From DAITMV01 sp036834985 (GTDB lineage: Bacteria; Pseudomonadota; Gammaproteobacteria; Burkholderiales; Burkholderiaceae_B), in assembly GCA_036834985.1 (NCBI GenBank), contig DAITMV010000037.1, positions 1 through 18,833 on the forward strand: a stretch of 18,833 bases of DNA, given 5' to 3'. The notes under the pieces were generated by a model that had not been told where the DNA came from, did no database searches, and was given only the letters and a program-made list of their open reading frames with translations. This document shows positions 14,074 to 18,833 of this stretch, piece by piece. Position 1 is the first letter of the stretch, and every line of letters begins with the position of its first letter. A program made the translations under genes and the position numbers.

Positions 14074-16173
14074 TTAATCGTCTGCGTAACCGTAACCGGG
14101 TGACAGGCGCGTCAGCAACAAGGTCTGGGCGTTGACCACTCGATTACCACGAGGCTTTTTGCGGGTGTAGTGACCGTCGGCATCCATGGCCCAGGCTTGT
14201 GTATTGTCCGCCAGCAACGCACGCAAGCCTTCGTCCAACACCCGGCGCTTTAAGCGCTTGTCCGTAATCGGAAATGCCAGCTCGATACGTTTAAAGAAAT
14301 TACGATCCATCCAGTCGGCACTGGATAGGTACACATCTTCAGCACCATCATTGAAAAAATAAAAGATGCGGCTATGCTCCAGTAATCGCCCGACCAGTGA
14401 ACGCACGGTGATGTTCTCTGACAAGCCCGGTACACCCGGGCGCAACGCGCATACCCCGCGCACAATGAGATCGATCTTGACACCGGCTTGACTGGCTTCG
14501 TACAACTCAGTGATGGTATTGGGCTCGAGCAACGCATTCATACGCGCCATGATGCGGGCTTTTTTACCCGCCCTGGCCAGGTCAGCCTCCCGGCGAATCG
14601 CATTGATCACATTGCTGTGCATGCTAAAGGGTGACTGCCACACCTTGTTCATAGGGCGCATACGACCCAGACCGGTCAGCTGCTGGAACACCTCCTGGAC
14701 GTCGTTACCCATTTGAACATCGGCGGTGAACAATCCAAAATCCGTGTACAGGCGCGCGGTACGCGGATGATAGTTGCCCGTACCCAGGTGCATGTAGCGG
14801 CGCAGCACTTGCCGGCCTTCCTTGTTGTTCTCGCGACGCACAATCAGCAGCATTTTGGCATGGGTTTTGTGCCCCACCACGCCGTACACCACATGCGCAC
14901 CCACCTGTTCGAGCTTGGAGGCCCAGCGAATGTTGGCCTCTTCGTCAAAGCGGGCCATCAGCTCTACAACAACAGTGACTTCCTTGCCATTACGAGCTGC
15001 GGCGATCAGGGTTTCCATCAAGGCCGAATCCGTACCAGTGCGGTAAATTGTTTGCTTGATGGCTACCACCCGAGGATCAACCGCCGCCTGTTTTAAAAAC
15101 TCCAATACAGGGTTAAACGACTGGTAGGGATGGTGCAGCAACACATCTTTTTTGCCGATGACCTCGAACATGTTGGAAGTGCTGAGCAGATCGTCTGGCA
15201 GGCCGGCCACAAAAGTCTGGAACTTCAAATCAGGACGATCCACCATATCGGCAACCTGCATCAAGCGAACCAAGTTCACTGGACCGTTGACACGGTACAG
15301 ATCAATCGGCTTTAAACCCAACTCCTTGAGGAGGCGATCGGTCATTGAGTCCGGGGCGGTATCTGCCACCTCCAGGCGAACGGCATCGCCAAAGTGTCGC
15401 TGAGACAATTCGCCCTGCAAGGCCACACGCAGGTTGGTGATTTCTTCTTCGTCCACATACAAATCGCTGTTACGCGTTACGCGGAATTGATACACACCCT
15501 GCACTTGCATGCCTGGGAACAATTCGGGGATGCAACCCTGCATGATCGAGGTCAGCATCACAAAGCCGTTTTGGTATCCCGACAAGTGATCCGGCATTTT
15601 GATCAAACGTGGCAAAGCGCGAGGCGCCTGAACAATCGCCAGGTTAGAGGAACGCCCAAACGCGTCGTCACCACTGAGCTCGACCGCAAAGTTCAGCGAC
15701 TTGTTATAGACCAAGGGGAAAGGATGGGCAGGGTCCAGCCCGATAGGCGTCAGAACCGGCAGCACTTCGCGGGTAAAATAATCTTGAGCCCAATCAGTTT
15801 GTTCTTGGGTCCACGACGCCACCGTATGAAAAAAGATGCTTTCTTTTTCCAGGGCAGGCAGGATGTCCTCATTAAACAGGGCATATTGCCGATGTACCAA
15901 CTGGTGAGCCCGTTGCGCCACCTGTTTAAGAGTTTCAGCGGGCGTCAAACCGTCACGCTCACGAAACTCCGGGCTCTGACGAATCTGCTCATATAAACCC
16001 GAGACGCGAATTTCAAAGAACTCGTCCATGTTGCTCGATACAATACAGACGTACTTAAGACGCTCCAGCAGGGGCACCGTGCAGTCCTCAGCCATCGCGA
16101 GCACTCGCTCGTTAAACGCCAAAATACCGAGCTCTCGGTTTAAAAACAAATCATTGCCCTGCCGTATCGTCAT
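14074..16173 (-). CDS. ppk: Polyphosphate kinase 1
   Basis: PPK1 reversibly builds inorganic polyphosphate from ATP. The product shows the N-terminal NRELGILAFNERVL and SSNMDEFFEIRVSG signatures, the PIGLDPAHPFP segment and the catalytic core. His438 in GHKTHAKM corresponds to the phosphorylated His435 of the E. coli enzyme. HLGTGNYHPRTARLYTDFG and SSADWMDRNFFKR follow, as in the family. The frame is open to 16215 and three ATGs are possible (16215, 16200, 16173). I chose 16173 (699 residues) because the family begins about ten residues before NREL; the one at 16200 has a fair GGGAA site and cannot be excluded. It is divergent from ppx, which degrades the product, and convergent with relA. 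I see no convincing PhoB box upstream. Confidence 0.95.
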   Translation of the reverse strand: MTIRQGNDLFLNRELGILAFNERVLAMAEDCTVPLLERLKYVCIVSSNMDEFFEIRVSGLYEQIRQSPEFRERDGLTPAETLKQVAQRAHQLVHRQYALFNEDILPALEKESIFFHTVASWTQEQTDWAQDYFTREVLPVLTPIGLDPAHPFPLVYNKSLNFAVELSGDDAFGRSSNLAIVQAPRALPRLIKMPDHLSGYQNGFVMLTSIMQGCIPELFPGMQVQGVYQFRVTRNSDLYVDEEEITNLRVALQGELSQRHFGDAVRLEVADTAPDSMTDRLLKELGLKPIDLYRVNGPVNLVRLMQVADMVDRPDLKFQTFVAGLPDDLLSTSNMFEVIGKKDVLLHHPYQSFNPVLEFLKQAAVDPRVVAIKQTIYRTGTDSALMETLIAAARNGKEVTVVVELMARFDEEANIRWASKLEQVGAHVVYGVVGHKTHAKMLLIVRRENNKEGRQVLRRYMHLGTGNYHPRTARLYTDFGLFTADVQMGNDVQEVFQQLTGLGRMRPMNKVWQSPFSMHSNVINAIRREADLARAGKKARIMARMNALLEPNTITELYEASQAGVKIDLIVRGVCALRPGVPGLSENITVRSLVGRLLEHSRIFYFFNDGAEDVYLSSADWMDRNFFKRIELAFPITDKRLKRRVLDEGLRALLADNTQAWAMDADGHYTRKKPRGNRVVNAQTLLLTRLSPGYGYADD

Positions 16174-16324
16174 CCGGTCAACCTGTTCGCTGCAAAACAT
16201 ATAGTTCCCAATCATATTGCATTTATATTACAACTACTTGAAATGCGACATGGTTAGGTAAATTCGTAGAAGGTCGGTATCCTATTGTCCTTGCTCAGAT
16301 GCAGATTTGCGAACACTACACACG

Positions 16325-17824
16325 ATGTACAAAACCCCACACTTGGTCGCCGCCGTAGACTTGGGCTCCAGCAGTTTTCGGATGGTGATTGGAAGAATTG
16401 AGGAAATCAACGGCCAAGCCCAGATTTACGCAGTTGACAGCCTGCGTGAGCCGGTTCGTCTGGGAGCTGGGTTAGGCCCAGACAAACGTTTGGATGCGGC
16501 ATCTCAGGCGCGGGCGCTGGCAGCACTACAGCGTTTCGGTGAGCGCCTTCGGTCATTTGCACCTGATAATGTTCGGGCGGTTGCGACCAATGCCGTGCGA
16601 GTCGCTCGAAATGCGCGGGATTTTCTGGCCGCAGCTGAGGCTGCGCTGGGCTTTCCTATTGAAGTGATCGCAGGACAAGAAGAAGCCCGCTTGATTTACT
16701 GCGGAGCAGCCCATTTACTCCCGATTGGACAGGGACGGCGACTGGTCGTTGACATCGGTGGAGGTTCAACCGAATTTATCATTGGACAAGATTACGAACC
16801 CATTACGCTGGACAGCCTGTATATCGGGTGTGTCAGCTCCAGCGAACGGTTTTTCCCCAATGGCATAGTGACCGCCAAAGCCATGAAAGAGGCAGTGCTC
16901 GCCGCACGTAAAGAAATCGAAGTACTGCACCGTGATTTCGTCGGTGTGGGTTGGACTCACGCGGTAGGCTCTTCGGGCACCGCTCGGGCTATTTCAGAAC
17001 TGTTGGTATCCAATCAGTTGGCGCCCCATGGTATTGAACGCAACGGGCTCAATCAACTCAAGCAAATACTGGTTGAAACCGGCGATGTGAACAAACTCAC
17101 GCTGGAGGGTTTAAAACCCGATCGCTTGCCAGTCATTGCCGGCGGCATCGCTGTCATGTGCGCAGTGTTTGAAGAATTAGACATCCAAACCATGCAGGTA
17201 ACTGATGGCGCGTTGCGTCAGGGTGTCCTGTATGACCTGCTGGGACGCAGTCTTGAGCACGACATGCGTCAAATCACCGTTCAACAATTTATGCGTCGCT
17301 ACGCCGTTGACACAACGCATGCCGAGCGTGTTGCGCTACTAGCCGTTGAAATCGTCAAACACATCGCCAAAGGTTCAGAGGAGGATATCGAACGCCTCTG
17401 TCAAAGCTTGACCTGGGCCGCAGCACTGCACGAAATCGGTTTGACCATCAGCCACAATGGCTATCACAAACACAGTGCATACATTTTGCGTTTTGCTGAC
17501 ATGCCTGGCTTTTCAAGACCCGAACAAAACATACTGGCGGACGTGGTCCTTGGCCACACCGGCAAGCTGGGTAAATTGATGAATGTGGTTCAAGGCGAAT
17601 TACCCTGGATGGCCGTGATTGGTTTGCGTATTTCAACCCTGCTGCAACGCCGTCGTGTTCCCAACGCGGCGCCTCCCATGCACGTGGCACGTCAGGGCAA
17701 GACCATCAGCTTACACATCCCGGCACAATGGCTCGAGGAACACCCGTTAACGGAGTATTCCCTCGAAACCGAGGCCAGCGAATGGAAAAAAGTGGGATGG
17801 CGACTGGACGTCGTCAAAACATAA
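16325..17824 (+). CDS. ppx: Ppx/GppA family phosphatase (exopolyphosphatase)
   Basis: Members remove terminal phosphate from polyphosphate (Ppx) or convert pppGpp to ppGpp (GppA). The ASKHA-fold core is clear: AVDLGSSSFRMVIG at 10-23 (phosphate 1 loop), DIGGGSTEF from about 143 (phosphate 2) and AVGSSGTARA around 216-225. The C-terminal half carries an HD-like helical region (ALHEIGLTISHNGYHKHSAY around 367-386). Its 499 residues are typical of the long form. I chose the ATG at 16325 because the family starts a few residues before AAVDLGSSS. The frame also offers a TTG at 16307; neither has a good ribosome binding site. Lying divergent from ppk, polyphosphate turnover is the likelier role, but GppA activity is not excluded. 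Its stop is 2 bp from the convergent olsB stop. Confidence 0.93.
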   Translation: MYKTPHLVAAVDLGSSSFRMVIGRIEEINGQAQIYAVDSLREPVRLGAGLGPDKRLDAASQARALAALQRFGERLRSFAPDNVRAVATNAVRVARNARDFLAAAEAALGFPIEVIAGQEEARLIYCGAAHLLPIGQGRRLVVDIGGGSTEFIIGQDYEPITLDSLYIGCVSSSERFFPNGIVTAKAMKEAVLAARKEIEVLHRDFVGVGWTHAVGSSGTARAISELLVSNQLAPHGIERNGLNQLKQILVETGDVNKLTLEGLKPDRLPVIAGGIAVMCAVFEELDIQTMQVTDGALRQGVLYDLLGRSLEHDMRQITVQQFMRRYAVDTTHAERVALLAVEIVKHIAKGSEEDIERLCQSLTWAAALHEIGLTISHNGYHKHSAYILRFADMPGFSRPEQNILADVVLGHTGKLGKLMNVVQGELPWMAVIGLRISTLLQRRRVPNAAPPMHVARQGKTISLHIPAQWLEEHPLTEYSLETEASEWKKVGWRLDVVKT

Positions 17825-17826
17825 AT

Positions 17827-18609
17827 TTACAGCGCAAATCCAAAGTGACGTGCGTAGCGCGCGTTCATCTTGTCCAGCGACAAGAGCATCAGGAAGTCAG
17901 CCGTATTAAAATCAGGATCCCAAGCCGGCTCACCGCAAATTTTCGCGCCCAGACGCAGATACCCTTTAATCAAGGCTGGCGCTTCCACATCAATGTCGCT
18001 ACTTAACTTTTCGATAGGTAAACGATTTTTTGGGAATGCCTGATACTGAACGTCTGCCAGATGATCAGCCAGCACCCGCTGATACAGGCTGGCTGCTTGG
18101 TGACCACCATCACGCAAGCTCACGCTTGCGCATCCCATCAGGTGACGATAACCGCCCCTCTTCATGTACTCGGCCAACCCGGACCACAACAACATGATTG
18201 CAGCGCCATTACGATAGTTTGCATCAACACATGAACGCCCTACCTCGACCATATTCTTGCGAATGCCATCCAGACGATTCAAAAAGAACTCGCCCTCGGA
18301 GTACAGGCAACCAATTCTCTTGGCCTGTGCCGGTGGCAAAATGCGGTAGGTTCCTACGATGTCCTCAGTGATCAAGTCACGGACAATCAAGTGATCACAA
18401 TAATTGTCGAACACGTCATGGTCGATCCCGTTGCCAACCAACTGGGCGCCGTATTCTTCACTGAAAATCTGGTAACGAAGCTTTTGTGCTGCAATGACGT
18501 CTTCCATCGATGAAGCCAAGCAGACCTCTAGCGTGGGGCCTTCGTCTTTTTTAACACTGGCAGTGATTGAAAACTGCTCTGCAAATCGTCGCTCTTGTAC
18601 GTTTGACAT
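17827..18609 (-). CDS. olsB: OlsB-type N-acyltransferase (L-ornithine N-alpha-acyltransferase, GNAT-like)
   Basis: The 260-residue protein belongs to the OlsB/hemolysin-like acyltransferase family (Acetyltransf_5). OlsB transfers a 3-hydroxyacyl chain from acyl carrier protein to ornithine, the first step in ornithine lipids, which contain no phosphorus. Visible features are AAQKLRYQIFSEEYGAQL near 40-57, DNYCDHLIVRD, VGTYRILPP, the VEVGRSCVDANYRNG segment and the C-terminal GYLRLGAKICGEPAWDPDF characteristic of proteobacterial OlsB. A strong AAGGAG lies 5 bases before the ATG, but it is also the 3' arm of a predicted hairpin. OlsA, which adds the second acyl chain, is not in view. Many homologues carry only the label putative hemolysin. 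Ornithine lipids often replace phospholipids when phosphate is short, which fits the neighbouring polyphosphate genes. Confidence 0.85.
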   Translation of the reverse strand: MSNVQERRFAEQFSITASVKKDEGPTLEVCLASSMEDVIAAQKLRYQIFSEEYGAQLVGNGIDHDVFDNYCDHLIVRDLITEDIVGTYRILPPAQAKRIGCLYSEGEFFLNRLDGIRKNMVEVGRSCVDANYRNGAAIMLLWSGLAEYMKRGGYRHLMGCASVSLRDGGHQAASLYQRVLADHLADVQYQAFPKNRLPIEKLSSDIDVEAPALIKGYLRLGAKICGEPAWDPDFNTADFLMLLSLDKMNARYARHFGFAL

Positions 18610-18611
18610 AG

Positions 18612-18644
18612 TCGCTCCTTGTTTTAGCGAACGATACGGAGCGA
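18612..18644 (-). promoter_or_regulatory. Hairpin that would mask the olsB ribosome binding site
   Basis: On the minus strand, TCGCTCC (18644-18638) is the exact complement of GGAGCGA (18618-18612), with a 19-base loop between. The 3' arm contains the GGAG of the olsB Shine-Dalgarno sequence and ends 2 bases before the ATG. If the transcript begins upstream of 18644, folding would block ribosome access, suggesting control by temperature, a small RNA or a protein. Seven pairs is modest stability. Confidence 0.45.
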
Positions 18645-18664
18645 GTATGTCAGGGAGGTGACAA

Positions 18665-18680
18665 TGGCATTACGGTTGCG
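18665..18680 (+). promoter_or_regulatory. Second sigma-54-like -24/-12 element, pointing right
   Basis: TGGCAT (18665-18670), a 5-bp spacer, then TTGCG (18676-18680). The essential GG and GC pairs are present with the correct 10 bp between them. It would fire towards the right edge, starting near 18691. No convincing gene is visible in the remaining bases, so any target lies beyond the window. It is also antisense to the presumed upstream region of olsB. A chance match is possible. Confidence 0.3.
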
Positions 18681-18833
18681 TGACTAGGGGGTCATTAGAA
18701 TGGAGGCTCGGTGTGGTTATACCCAAGTGTCAGTGCGTGCTCAGCGGAGTGGTTAATCTGTTTTTATATACATTCCCCCAGTCGGGTGCAGCGCGGGTTA
18801 TTCCGGTCTGCTGCAATTGCATCTGCCCGACAC

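Noticed and set aside
16174..16324. Promoters and PhoB boxes between ppk and ppx
   Set aside because: The region is AT-rich with several TATA-like strings, but no -10/-35 pair at proper spacing and no pair of CTGTCAT-like half-sites convinced me.
18700..18756. Short forward frame after the second sigma-54-like element
   Set aside because: Eighteen codons, no ribosome binding site, no recognisable product.
18785..18832. GTCGGG/CCCGAC inverted repeat at the right edge
   Set aside because: Only 6 bp of pairing around a long loop and no T-run; could be a terminator fragment cut by the window, but unsupported.
18730..18833. Reverse-strand open stretch at the right edge (possible C-terminus)
   Set aside because: Only about 34 codons, with no recognisable motif, and other frames are similarly open; too short to call.

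Overview
The window reads as a chromosomal segment of a betaproteobacterium, most likely of the order Burkholderiales. The clues are a 3-hydroxybutyrate dehydrogenase of the polyhydroxybutyrate type, a monofunctional RelA, a divergent ppk1/ppx pair, an OlsB-type N-acyltransferase, and an Anbu proteasome homologue next to an ATP-grasp/alpha-E/transglutaminase operon. A Limnobacter-like genus is a guess only. Base composition looks even, and I see no IS element, phage gene, tRNA, rRNA or CRISPR array. This looks like core chromosome, densely packed with intact genes.

Layout. 1-291: left edge, with a possible 3' end of an unrecognised gene and the upstream region of an AraC-family regulator (292-1368). 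1462-3894: ComEC, the DNA-uptake channel. 3934-8137: a sigma-54-like promoter followed by a type 2 circularly permuted ATP-grasp protein, an alpha-E protein and a transglutaminase-like protease, then, after a structured 133-bp gap, the Anbu protease. 8154-9821 (minus): a methyl-accepting chemotaxis protein with a repeat-rich leader. 9942-10721 (minus): 3-hydroxybutyrate dehydrogenase, divergent from an alpha/beta hydrolase (10818-11681), with a near-palindrome between them. 11772-14045: RelA. 14074-16173 (minus): polyphosphate kinase 1. 16325-17824: Ppx/GppA phosphatase. 17827-18609 (minus): OlsB. 18610-18833: no convincing gene, but a hairpin that would hide the olsB ribosome binding site and a second sigma-54-like element pointing out of the window.

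Two functional groups stand out. The first (3977-8137) has the composition of a predicted but biochemically uncharacterised peptide-synthesis or tagging system paired with a self-compartmentalising protease. The sigma-54-like promoter would tie it to nitrogen or general starvation. The second (11772-18609) gathers ppGpp synthesis, polyphosphate synthesis and breakdown, and the first step of a phosphorus-free lipid, all starvation functions. Three convergent gene pairs (Anbu/MCP, relA/ppk, ppx/olsB) are separated by only 16, 28 and 2 bp with no visible terminator, so their transcripts probably overlap.
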